Positions 1 to 5,444 of a stretch of DNA of 5,806 bases are shown piece by piece (positions within the stretch are counted from its first letter, which is position 1; each line of letters begins with the position of its first letter). The notes beneath the pieces are model-generated. The model saw only the letters and a list, made by a program, of their open reading frames with translations, was not told where the DNA came from and ran no database searches. The stretch covers positions 1 to 5,806 of the forward strand of contig JBHIDB010000072.1 of the NCBI GenBank assembly GCA_046759865.1. The letters run 5' to 3'. Source of the stretch: JAJISK01 sp046759865. Lineage in GTDB: Archaea > Thermoplasmatota > Thermoplasmata > RBG-16-68-12 > JAJISG01. The translations under genes were made by a program, and so were the position numbers.

Positions 1-20
1 GCTAGGCCTGCAGCGCTCAC
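1..20 (-). CDS. Possible 5' end of a next gene (partial)
   Basis: A GTG at 20-18 opens a frame that stays open for the six codons left before the window edge. A GGGGGA stretch lies about 7 nt upstream and could serve as a ribosome binding site. The gene would be transcribed in the same direction as the membrane protein gene ending at 68, about 47 bp downstream of it, so it could be a third member of that operon. The nearby ATG at 28 is not a competitor because its frame stops after three codons. Six codons are too few to identify a product. Confidence 0.2.
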
Positions 21-67
21 GAAGTCATCCCCCTTCGTCTATTGTCGATGATGGGGGTGATGTCGCA

Positions 68-685
68 TTAACTCTTCGCTCTTACTGGTGCATGGACGGT
101 CGCCGTCCCGGGGACATCCCGAAGGAGGTTCCACCCCAGAACGAGGCCCAGCGCCACGAAGGCAACGGGCATGAAGATGGGGATGAGCCCGGTGAGACTG
201 GCAGCCGAGACGGCACCCAGGGAGATGGCCAGGCTGGGAGCGCAGCAGGCGAACCCCGTTAGGAATGCGGGGGCGGCGGCCAGGAAGCCGGTCGCCGAGC
301 CGGTGATGCCGCACGCCCGGAACTCCGTGAAGAGGTAGAAGGCCACGGCGAGGCTCAGCGCCAGGAGGATGGCTAGGCTGGCCGCCAGTAAGAGGTTGGG
401 CACCGCCAGAAAGATCGCGAACCCCTCCACGGGCTGGAAGACGGCGATGGGTTCGTAGTTGTAGGGGGCCCGCTCCCGCCAGATGTTCTCGAGGCCAACC
501 ACGGCGAATGCCCCGGCACTGGGGACGGGTCTCGTCCCCGGCTGGATGATGAGGTGCCCCAAGCTGAAGAGGTAGAAGAGGGCGTAGGCCACGCCGGCGG
601 CGATGCCCCCCCACTTCATGCGCGGGTTGGCCAGGGCACCTCGGAATCGGACCCGGGCCCGTTCCCATGCCGTGCTTGGATCCAT
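68..685 (-). CDS. Polytopic membrane protein with MerT-like Cys-Cys motif
   Basis: A 205-aa hydrophobic protein. Likely membrane segments lie near residues 26-46, 89-119, 130-158 and 162-187, and a polar loop at about 47-88 contains no Cys. The C-terminal half has the motif GFACCAPS, with C147-C148 inside a membrane helix and P150 after them. An LG-rich stretch follows, then PIFMPVAFVALGL and a basic end. This order (vicinal Cys, Pro, then a second helix beginning near PIF) resembles the mercuric transport protein MerT, and C125 adds a third cysteine. By analogy, which is inference only, it may bind or move a soft metal or exchange thiols. No merP, merA or heavy-metal regulator is visible. 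The gene starts 10 bp after the DUF3179 stop codon, with GGAGAGG just upstream of the ATG, so the two are almost certainly cotranscribed and the membrane protein may partner the exported one. I do not recognise a named family for the full length. Confidence 0.88.
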   Translation of the reverse strand: MDPSTAWERARVRFRGALANPRMKWGGIAAGVAYALFYLFSLGHLIIQPGTRPVPSAGAFAVVGLENIWRERAPYNYEPIAVFQPVEGFAIFLAVPNLLLAASLAILLALSLAVAFYLFTEFRACGITGSATGFLAAAPAFLTGFACCAPSLAISLGAVSAASLTGLIPIFMPVAFVALGLVLGWNLLRDVPGTATVHAPVRAKS

Positions 686-695
686 CGTCCTCTCC

Positions 696-1850
696 TCAAC
701 TCAGGACCTGCGTCCCCGGATAGAAGGCGTACCAGGCGAACCACATGACGTTGATGGCAGGGACCGGGGCGAGGGTGGTATCCGCGAAGGAGCCCTCCAG
801 CCCGATGCCCTCGGGCGACCATTCTGTGCCGCTCCCCGAGTCGACGATTCGCCCCCCCGAGTGCTGGAAGGTCAGAGGGCTCCCCTCAACGTCCCGATGG
901 AAGGCCCGGACCACGTCGAGATCGTCGTCTTGCAGCAGGACCAGCGGGGTTCCCGCGAGGGTGGTGTTCTTCACCCGAACGGCACGAAACTCGTCTGCGG
1001 GGATGGCGAGCTGCTCGTCCGCGACCTTTACCCCGTACACGACCTTCTTGGGGGGGAACCGGTCGGAGCGGTTCATGACCGGGAAAATGAGGCTGTCGTT
1101 CCGGTAGTACCCGTGGGGGTCGGGGTTGTAAAGCCCGTACGGGTCCCGATTGTAGTCCCGCAGAAAGCCGGTCTCCGTGTTCAGGACCTCGGTGTCGGGA
1201 TGGCGCTGCCTCCAGCGGTCCCAGGTGGTCCAGACAAGGGGAACCTCGGCAAGGACGCTGGCGCACCGCTGGCCGTTGATGGCCGTCCCGAGAATCTGGG
1301 GCCAACGGCTGTCGCTGGCCCGGTCGTACATGAGGAGGTTGCTGTTCACGAGGCTCCCCGACACGCCGAAGGTCTCCGTGTCGGCGGCGGTGGGCGGCGC
1401 GAAGGCGATTTGCGAACCCGTCAGCGGGCAATAGGTGATGGGGATACGTTGGCCTCCGATTCTGTCGTTGACAATCTCGTGCCAGACCAGGATGCGCTGC
1501 GGATAGGCCCGTACCACCCCGGCCCGGTCGATGCCAAAGACGATGTCCGTCGGCCGTAGGAAGCTATCCGCCTCGCTGGCGGACATGAACCGGGGGTTGT
1601 CGATGGACGGAATGCCGTCCTTGGGCGGCCCGCCGCCTCGGATGTTTCCTTGAAAGTCCGCGAACTCGGAGCAAGGACCCGCCGGTTGGGTCCCGGTCCC
1701 CCCGCCCCCGTTACCCCTTGCAAGGAGGCGTGCTGCAAGGGCGGGACCTACGAGGCCGGCAACGAACGCGGCCCCCCCCAGGCCCAACGCGAGTTTGACG
1801 AAGGTGCGCCTCGAGGGCGCTTCGGAAGGAGTGTCCTGGTCGGATGCCAT
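696..1850 (-). CDS. Tat-exported DUF3179 domain protein
   Basis: A 384-aa protein of the DUF3179 family (function unknown). Residues 13-19 (SRRTFVK) followed by a hydrophobic stretch at 20-41 form a twin-arginine signal. A Gly-rich linker at 47-53 follows, so the mature protein should fold before export and sit outside the membrane, perhaps anchored by the uncleaved helix. Family motifs are visible in order: WHEIVND (123-129), YCPLTGS (140-146), FGVSGSL (161-167), LLMYDR (172-177), W183, then WTTWDRW (207-213) and LNTETGF (223-229) leading to DPYGLY. The length suits a full domain. I chose the ATG at 1850 because GAGGG lies just before it and a TATA-like box sits at the right distance. A TTG seven codons upstream is in frame but has no such support. 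The downstream membrane protein gene follows after 10 bp. The enzymatic role, if any, is unknown; the conserved Cys in YCPLTGS (C141) and the His in WHE (H124) are candidates for an active or metal site. Confidence 0.93.
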   Translation of the reverse strand: MASDQDTPSEAPSRRTFVKLALGLGGAAFVAGLVGPALAARLLARGNGGGGTGTQPAGPCSEFADFQGNIRGGGPPKDGIPSIDNPRFMSASEADSFLRPTDIVFGIDRAGVVRAYPQRILVWHEIVNDRIGGQRIPITYCPLTGSQIAFAPPTAADTETFGVSGSLVNSNLLMYDRASDSRWPQILGTAINGQRCASVLAEVPLVWTTWDRWRQRHPDTEVLNTETGFLRDYNRDPYGLYNPDPHGYYRNDSLIFPVMNRSDRFPPKKVVYGVKVADEQLAIPADEFRAVRVKNTTLAGTPLVLLQDDDLDVVRAFHRDVEGSPLTFQHSGGRIVDSGSGTEWSPEGIGLEGSFADTTLAPVPAINVMWFAWYAFYPGTQVLS

Positions 1851-1883
1851 GACGCCCTCAGTAGAAAACAAGGGCGCGCATCG

Positions 1884-1894
1884 CTATTTAAGGG
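1884..1894 (-). promoter_or_regulatory. TATA box of the DUF3179 operon
   Basis: Read on the minus strand this is CCCTTAAATAG, an A/T island in GC-rich sequence. Its centre (about 1888) predicts a start near 1862, which gives a 12-nt leader that just includes the GAGGG ribosome binding site before the ATG at 1850. This spacing is one reason to prefer 1850 over the upstream TTG as the start codon. Confidence 0.65.
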
Positions 1895-1964
1895 ACGGCT
1901 CAAAGGCTTGGATGCCTGGCAGGTCACGCGGTGGGACGCAGGGTGGGATGCGCCTCTCCGGCGA

Positions 1965-2336
1965 CTAATCCTCGCCCGGTCGACGCACGCGTCCCCTCAG
2001 GATGGATCGCAGGAGGCGCTCCAGTTTGAGAGAGTTCGCCCGTCCGAGGCGGAAGCGGTAGCTCCCCCCTCCCGTCTGGACCTTGAGGTCGGCGCCCAGG
2101 AGGGAGGGGTTGACCTGGACCCAACGGACCTCTTCCAGCGGGAGGGCATAGTGGCTCGCGGCCTCGTACGTCTCGAGACCCTGGGCAGAATCCCGCTGCT
2201 TGGTGGGCGGTCCCCGGGCCGAATCCCGCTTCATGACCAGGAGCCGACGCTGGCTGACCAGCAAGGTACACCGCCGCTTCCTCTGGAGCCCCCATACCTC
2301 CGAGGCCGGAAAGACGCCCAGGACGTCCTCCGCCAT
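1965..2336 (-). CDS. Hypothetical small protein, possible PH-like fold
   Basis: A 123-aa soluble, basic protein with no signal peptide or membrane helix. The pattern is alternating beta strands (about 23-37, CTLLVSQRRLLVMKR; 63-78; 82-98 around a GGG turn) followed by one amphipathic C-terminal helix at 100-114 (NSLKLERLLRSIL). That order of strands capped by a single helix, together with the 'strand, variable loop, ALPLEEV' layout, resembles bacterial PH-like domain proteins. This is a fold guess from pattern, not a family match. A charged, Gln/Arg-rich loop at 38-58 is the most variable-looking part. The start is supported by GGGGAG 5 nt before the ATG and a TATA-like element about 38 bp upstream. 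It is monocistronic as far as can be seen, because the following DUF3179 gene has its own TATA box. Confidence 0.8.
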   Translation of the reverse strand: MAEDVLGVFPASEVWGLQRKRRCTLLVSQRRLLVMKRDSARGPPTKQRDSAQGLETYEAASHYALPLEEVRWVQVNPSLLGADLKVQTGGGSYRFRLGRANSLKLERLLRSILRGRVRRPGED

Positions 2337-2356
2337 GACTACTCCCCGCCCACTTA

Positions 2357-2368
2357 GGGAGGCCTCCC
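2357..2368. repeat. Perfect 12-bp palindrome beside the divergent TATA box
   Basis: GGGAGGCCTCCC is a perfect inverted repeat that directly abuts the TATA-like element at 2369-2380. For the minus-strand gene it falls between the TATA box and the predicted transcription start, a position where archaeal repressors commonly bind. A chance palindrome is possible in sequence this GC-rich. Confidence 0.4.
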
Positions 2369-2380
2369 CTTAAATATTCC
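2368..2380. promoter_or_regulatory. TATA-like element in the divergent intergenic region
   Basis: CCTTAAATATTCC is the only A/T-rich stretch between the divergent genes at 2336 and 2456. Read toward the minus strand it predicts a start near 2348, giving a 12-nt leader for the 123-aa gene. Read toward the plus strand its core (CCTTAAATA) matches the DUF3179 promoter box in the same orientation, but the plus-strand gene would then have a leader of nearly 60 nt. It may serve both directions. Confidence 0.5.
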
Positions 2381-2455
2381 TGGCTCGCGGGCGGAGGGTT
2401 CCGGCGTCGAGCGGCAAAGGTTCTTCCGCCGGCCGACCGATGTGGCGCGGAGGGG

Positions 2456-2758
2456 ATGACGACGAGCCTGGACCTAATGCGACTGGTGCAGATGTCCCAG
2501 GAACTCCTTTTCATGGCCTGGCACGGCGTCCGGCCCAAACGGCTCGGATTGCTGGCGCTGGATCTCCTCGTGGCGCGGGAGGCCGCGTCCCGCCTCGCCC
2601 ATCGGGCCGCCGATTCGGGGATGCAGACGCGAGCTCGTTCTGCCTTGGCGTTCATCGAGCGGCTCGAAGAGCAGGTCCGGCGCCTCTACGCGACCCACCG
2701 GGCGGCGCCTCGTGGAATTCTGGGGCTTACCCCAGGCTACGGCCCCCGGAGGCGGTGA
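2456..2758 (+). CDS. Hypothetical helical protein, 100 aa
   Basis: I do not recognise this protein. It is predicted to be almost entirely alpha-helical up to about residue 83, rich in Leu, Ala and Arg, with hydrophobic spacing in 1-22 and 28-45 and an amphipathic helix at 58-80 (ARSALAFIERLEEQVRRLY). It ends in a basic, Gly/Pro-rich tail (GYGPRRR). There are no cysteines and no clear membrane anchor. Codons strongly favour G/C in third position, and the frame is followed after only 2 nt by the next ATG, both of which support a real gene. The start is uncertain: the ATG at 2456 has GGAGGGG immediately before it (spacing 2-5 nt, rather short), and the in-frame ATG at 2480 has no ribosome binding site. 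It is first in a plus-strand run with the 145-aa gene, with which it is translationally coupled. Confidence 0.75.
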   Translation: MTTSLDLMRLVQMSQELLFMAWHGVRPKRLGLLALDLLVAREAASRLAHRAADSGMQTRARSALAFIERLEEQVRRLYATHRAAPRGILGLTPGYGPRRR

Positions 2759-2760
2759 GG

Positions 2761-3198
2761 ATGAAGGGCACCGTCTTCAGCGCAGAGGACCTCTCCAAGG
2801 CGTTCGACCGGGCCATCGCCGACGTGCGTTCTAACTCGACCACGGAGCTGGCCAGCCTCTCCGTCCTCCTCCAGGTCCTGGGTGACTTCCTCGACGACGG
2901 GATGTACATGATGGCGGGGCTCATCCTCGGCCAGGTAGGCGGCGCGACCTTCCAGCTTCGAAACCTCCAGACACTCGACCCGACGGTCGAGCAGGTCCTT
3001 CGGGCCGTCGCCCGCGATTTGGGGCAGGGTCTGACGGCCCTGAGGTCCGAGCTGACCGAAAGGGACGGGCCGGACCCCGGGGCCTTCAACGAAATCATGG
3101 GGAACCTGGCCAAGGTGCAGTGGCGCCTCATCCAACGGCTGAACGTGGTCCAGCAGACGCCATTCGCCACCCCCTTCGGCGGGCCGGGGGAGGAGTAA
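2761..3198 (+). CDS. Hypothetical helical protein, 145 aa
   Basis: An unrecognised soluble protein, predicted to be largely helical. Residues 6-24 form a charged helix. Residues 28-60 are more hydrophobic, with an acidic-Met-rich patch (GDFLDDGMYMMAG, 41-53) and a Gly-rich turn. Residues 63-100 give a long amphipathic stretch suggesting helix packing or oligomerisation, and 108-132 form a last helix. The end (TPFGGPGEE) looks disordered. I chose the ATG at 2761, two nt after the preceding stop, because GGAGG lies 8 nt upstream, inside the end of the previous gene. The same frame stays open upstream to 2440, but that extension overlaps the preceding gene entirely and is poor protein. Stop-start coupling suggests the two proteins are made together, perhaps as a complex; this is inference. 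Confidence 0.82.
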   Translation: MKGTVFSAEDLSKAFDRAIADVRSNSTTELASLSVLLQVLGDFLDDGMYMMAGLILGQVGGATFQLRNLQTLDPTVEQVLRAVARDLGQGLTALRSELTERDGPDPGAFNEIMGNLAKVQWRLIQRLNVVQQTPFATPFGGPGEE

Positions 3199-3274
3199 AC
3201 TCCCTGGGCTGCGGGGGAACCCATCGGAAAAGCAGGTTCAAGTCATCCGGATTCATGTAAGCCTCGCGGAGAAA

Positions 3275-3745
3275 ATGGGGCCAAGGGACAAGCTCGCCAT
3301 CGCCGTCATCGCAGCAGCCCTCCTCGCCACGGCTCTCTCTCTTCTGGTTCCCGGCGCGACGCATCCTTCGGCGTCGACGGTCACCATCGTTTCGGCCTCG
3401 GGCTCCGTTCAGGTGGCCGTCGAGATCGCGGACGAGCCCGCCGAGAGGGCACGGGGCCTGATGTTCCGGGAGAGCCTCCAAGCGGGTTCTGGCATGCTGT
3501 TCGTGTTCGGCGACGAGAGGATACGTTCCTTTTGGATGAAGAACACCCTCATCCCCCTCGATGTCCTCTTCATTGACGGCGATCTCACCATCGTCCAGCT
3601 GGTGGAGGGGGCCGTTCCTTGCGAGGCGGACCCATGCCCGCGCTACACCTCAACGGTCCCTGTCGGCTACGCCCTCGAGGTCAATGCAGGCTTTGTACGG
3701 GATCACGGGATTGGGATCGGAGACGCCGTGGTTCTTGGGGAGTGA
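3275..3745 (+). CDS. DUF192 family protein, membrane-anchored or secreted
   Basis: A 156-aa protein. Residues 7-27 form a hydrophobic N-terminal segment (signal peptide or anchor), and the DUF192 domain fills 42-156. Family hallmarks are visible: a stretch ending in ERARGLMFR (57-65), GMLFVF (73-78), SFWMKNT (85-91), IPLDVLFID (93-101), a PCEADPCP loop (115-122) with C116 and C121, and LEVNAGF (134-140) before GIGIGDAV. The Cys pair is placed to form a disulfide or bind metal outside the cell. Function of the family is not established. The ATG at 3275 has GGAG 3 nt upstream. The gene lies 76 bp after the 145-aa gene; I see no convincing TATA box in that gap, so read-through from the upstream pair is possible. 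It is convergent with the zinc-ribbon membrane protein gene, with 46 bp between the stops. Confidence 0.93.
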   Translation: MGPRDKLAIAVIAAALLATALSLLVPGATHPSASTVTIVSASGSVQVAVEIADEPAERARGLMFRESLQAGSGMLFVFGDERIRSFWMKNTLIPLDVLFIDGDLTIVQLVEGAVPCEADPCPRYTSTVPVGYALEVNAGFVRDHGIGIGDAVVLGE

Positions 3746-3791
3746 AGACCGAACCCCTCCCGCACGCCATCGGGTCCGTTCCGGCGGTCGA

Positions 3792-4571
3792 CTAGTACCC
3801 CGGTGGCGGTGGCGGAGGCGGAGGGGAGACATCCAGCGGCCTTTCGCAGCTCCAGCACCTCTCCATGTCCGGCAGAACCCGGAGGCCACACCAGGGGCAG
3901 AGGTAGTCGACCTCGGCCGGGGGCATCCTGACCCCTTCGGGCAGCATCCCCGCCTCCTCGGGGGTCACGAAAGGCCGGGCTGGGGGCATGCCAGGGGGGT
4001 ACTCCGGGAACAGGTACGGAGGGTAGGGCGGGTATCCGGCCATGTTCATGGGGAGGGGTCGCGGAGCGGCGTGGCCGGCCACGGCCCCCGCGAGGGCTCC
4101 GCCCAGGGCCGCGCCGATGGCCGGCAGGCTCACGAGGAGGAGGAGTTCCACGAAGACGTCCCCGCCCGTGAGGGCGATGAGCTGGCCGAGGACGGGCTGC
4201 ATGATGAAGCCAATGCGGGACCAGAGGCCCTCCATGAGCATGACGTAAGGCACGATCCGGGCCATCTCCGGCGAAGCGGCCAGGTCGAAGAGGCCCTGGT
4301 TCGAGAGGAGAACGACGGCGTAGGAGAGGAGGAGGATGAGCATGAAGAAGCCCGCCGACCTCGCCCCGGCCCCCGCCCCCATCCGTGCCCCCCCGCGGGC
4401 GATGGCTCCGGCGAGGATGCCTGCGAACACGAGGGTCCCCGCGAAGGCCATCAGCCCGTAACCGAGGGCGTAGGGCACGACCAGGCCCAGGAAGACGAGG
4501 CCCAGGAAGGCGCCCAGGCTGGGGTGGGACCCGGGATAGGCGCGCCTGGGGGGCATAGGATACGGGTACAC
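3792..4571 (-). CDS. Multi-spanning membrane protein with C-terminal zinc ribbon and polyproline tail
   Basis: A 259-aa protein of unrecognised family. The N-terminus is short and Pro/Tyr-rich. Membrane helices are likely near 17-37, 40-60, 72-92 and 138-168, with a weaker segment near 105-133. A flexible Pro/Tyr/Met-rich linker (179-202) follows, then a zinc-ribbon knuckle pair: C225-P-W-C228 and C239-W-S-C242, ten residues apart. The protein ends in eight prolines (250-257) followed by GY. Zinc ribbons of this form on membrane proteins usually face the cytoplasm and mediate protein contacts. The start is a GTG at 4571 with GAGG 3 nt upstream; an in-frame stop lies a few codons further up, and the next ATG (4556) has no ribosome binding site. 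The 52-aa gene ends 54 bp upstream on the same strand, and a shared transcript is likely because no strong TATA box is seen between them. Confidence 0.85.
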   Translation of the reverse strand: MYPYPMPPRRAYPGSHPSLGAFLGLVFLGLVVPYALGYGLMAFAGTLVFAGILAGAIARGGARMGAGAGARSAGFFMLILLLSYAVVLLSNQGLFDLAASPEMARIVPYVMLMEGLWSRIGFIMQPVLGQLIALTGGDVFVELLLLVSLPAIGAALGGALAGAVAGHAAPRPLPMNMAGYPPYPPYLFPEYPPGMPPARPFVTPEEAGMLPEGVRMPPAEVDYLCPWCGLRVLPDMERCWSCERPLDVSPPPPPPPPGY

Positions 4572-4617
4572 TGGCCTCGGCCGATTCTAGCGAGAATGAG
4601 GGCGAAAAGGGTTCTCC

Positions 4618-4630
4618 CCTGATTATCAGG
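4618..4630. repeat. Short perfect dyad overlapping the 52-aa gene's stop
   Basis: CCTGATTATCAGG has 6-bp arms around a single central base. The loop is too short for an RNA hairpin, so if functional it would be a protein-binding dyad. It covers the stop codon of the 52-aa gene and lies about 50 bp upstream of the zinc-ribbon membrane protein gene. Its A/T-rich centre could also act as a weak TATA element for that gene. Confidence 0.3.
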
Positions 4631-4784
4631 AAAGGTCGTCCCGCTCCCGCTCCCGCTCCCGCACGTAGATGACGAGGTGGTTTCGGGGCAGGATGATCTG
4701 CCAGAAGTCGAAGAGGGCAGGAGAAAAAAGGGGGAGGATGTCGGCCGGGCCGCGCGTCCTCTCCCGCTCCTTTTCCTCACCCAT
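4626..4784 (-). CDS. Small hypothetical protein, 52 aa
   Basis: A short but convincing gene. The protein begins with a charged stretch (MGEEKERERTRG), then has a hydrophobic/aromatic core at 15-41 (ADILPLFSPALFDFWQIILP, continuing NHLVIYV), and ends with alternating Arg-Glu (42-48) and DDLS. The mix of a compact core and charged ends suggests a small soluble or membrane-associated protein; no family is recognised. A CATAAAAC box at 4809-4816 predicts transcription from about 4787, making the message nearly leaderless at the ATG at 4784. This agrees with there being no ribosome binding site. It precedes the zinc-ribbon membrane protein gene by 54 bp, so the two may share a transcript. Its 3' end contains a hexanucleotide repeat that encodes the Arg-Glu run. 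Confidence 0.6.
   Translation of the reverse strand: MGEEKERERTRGPADILPLFSPALFDFWQIILPRNHLVIYVRERERERDDLS
4640..4662 (+). repeat. Tandem hexanucleotide repeat within the 52-aa gene
   Basis: Nearly four tandem copies of CCCGCT on the plus strand, read as CGGGAG on the coding strand. They encode alternating Arg and Glu near the C-terminus of the 52-aa protein. The unit is a multiple of three, so gain or loss of copies would change protein length by two residues without a frameshift. Confidence 0.85.
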
Positions 4785-4808
4785 GCCGGCGCTGGGAGAC
4801 CCTCTCGG

Positions 4809-4816
4809 GTTTTATG
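4809..4816 (-). promoter_or_regulatory. TATA box of the 52-aa gene
   Basis: Read on the minus strand this is CATAAAAC, in a short A/T-rich island between the 57-aa and 52-aa genes. Its centre is about 29 bp from the ATG at 4784, so transcription starting about 26 bp downstream would give only a few untranslated bases. Confidence 0.5.
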
Positions 4817-4844
4817 CTTTGCGTTGTTTTCAAGGATGATAACG

Positions 4845-5018
4845 TCACGCGCCCTCGAGGGGCAGGTCGACGTAGGCCTCTGCGTCGTACAGCTTGCCCC
4901 AGAGGCCGCGGTGGCGGCCGCTCTTGCGCACGAGTCGGGGGCCCGCCATCTTTCGTGCCAGGTAGACGATCCGCCGAGCCACGATGCCGTCCCCTTCCGC
5001 CCGGAGGACCGTCGGCAT
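4845..5018 (-). CDS. Small basic protein coupled to the RHH regulator, 57 aa
   Basis: A short gene whose ATG (5018-5016) directly follows the regulator's TGA (5021-5019), giving TGAATG. The ribosome binding site GGGGAGG sits 5 nt before the ATG, inside the end of the regulator gene. The protein has a beta-like start (MPTVLRAEGDGIVARRIVYL), a strongly basic centre (22-42, with RLVRKSGRHRG) and a more acidic end (YDAEAYVDLPLEGA). It has no Cys and no membrane helix. No family is recognised. Tight coupling to a DNA-binding RHH protein is the layout of toxin-antitoxin pairs, but it equally fits a regulator with a small accessory protein. The basic middle could contact nucleic acid. Codon use (G/C-rich third positions) matches the neighbours. 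Confidence 0.72.
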   Translation of the reverse strand: MPTVLRAEGDGIVARRIVYLARKMAGPRLVRKSGRHRGLWGKLYDAEAYVDLPLEGA

Positions 5019-5381
5019 TCAGTCCTCCCCGATGCGGGCCTGTCCTTCGTCGATGAGCCTCTGGGCCGCCGCGAAGACCGTCCGGGGCTCTAGGCCCAAC
5101 TCCTCAACCAACTCGCTGACGTAATGGATCCCGGGGTGCGTCTGCAGATAGTCATCGATCAGACGGAGGGCCTCCTCCCGGCTCACGTCCCGGATCTGGA
5201 GGATCCCCGTGCCCTCCACCTCCTCCAGTTTCTCCAGGACCGCCTGCCGAATGAAGGCGCTCCGCGAAGACGCCCCGACCAGCGGACGAGTCCGCTCGAT
5301 GCGGGCCAGCTCCTCTCGGCTGAACCGTGTGGGAATCGGCGTCGTCTCTTTCGATTTTGGCGACGGGCCTTGCGTGGTCAT
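5019..5381 (-). CDS. Ribbon-helix-helix regulator with C-terminal HTH-like domain
   Basis: A 120-aa protein. Residues 14-53 look like a ribbon-helix-helix DNA-binding domain: a short strand (TPIPTRFS), helix A (REELARIERTRP), the turn at 35-40, and helix B (SRSAFIRQAVLEKLEE), with the SRSAFIRQAV pattern typical of the family. RHH proteins bind operators as dimers through the strand. Residues 67-117 form a second helical domain (SREEALRLIDDYLQ, then YVSELVEELGLEPRTVFAAAQRLIDEG) that reads like a winged or plain helix-turn-helix, an unusual addition to RHH proteins. The ATG at 5381 is the only Met in the frame, and a TATA box sits at the distance expected for a leaderless message. It is followed directly by the 57-aa gene. 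Autoregulation through the repeated TATA-region element is likely but inferred. Confidence 0.85.
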   Translation of the reverse strand: MTTQGPSPKSKETTPIPTRFSREELARIERTRPLVGASSRSAFIRQAVLEKLEEVEGTGILQIRDVSREEALRLIDDYLQTHPGIHYVSELVEELGLEPRTVFAAAQRLIDEGQARIGED

Positions 5382-5395
5382 CAGGTGTAGAGTGT

Positions 5396-5411
5396 GTATA
5401 AGAGTATAAGC
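5396..5411 (-). promoter_or_regulatory. TATA box with tandem repeat, RHH gene promoter
   Basis: The plus strand holds GTATAAG twice, at 5396-5402 and 5404-5410, in an 8-bp period. On the minus strand the distal copy (CTTATAC, centre 5407) is 26 bp from the A of the ATG at 5381, predicting a leaderless transcript. The proximal copy would start transcription inside the gene, where no alternative Met exists, so it is more likely part of an operator, perhaps for the RHH protein itself. Confidence 0.6.
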
Positions 5412-5444
5412 ATCTATGGGCTGCGTGCAGGCTGCCCGTGCGGA

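Noticed and set aside
68..685. Naming the membrane protein MerT
   Set aside because: Only the C-terminal half resembles MerT; the N-terminal half is different and no mer genes accompany it.
603..1559. Long open frame on the plus strand (318 codons)
   Set aside because: It is antisense to the DUF3179 and membrane protein genes, whose family motifs and Tat signal are unmistakable; its protein is low-complexity and arises from GC-rich codon structure.
2440..2760. N-terminal extension of the 145-aa gene
   Set aside because: It fully overlaps the 100-aa gene in another frame and has Gly/Arg/Pro-rich content; the ATG at 2761 has a good ribosome binding site.
3561..4622. Long open frame on the plus strand (353 codons)
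   Set aside because: It overlaps the DUF192 gene in another frame and is antisense to the zinc-ribbon membrane protein; the protein is rich in His, Arg, Glu and Gly with no fold-like pattern.
4724..4729. Run of six T on the minus strand as an archaeal terminator
   Set aside because: It lies inside the 52-aa coding frame (Leu-Phe-Ser codons), where termination would remove the gene's end; a run of six alone is weak evidence.
4845..5381. Calling the RHH/57-aa pair a toxin-antitoxin system outright
   Set aside because: The layout fits, but the 57-aa protein shows no recognisable toxin motif, so only the architecture is reported.
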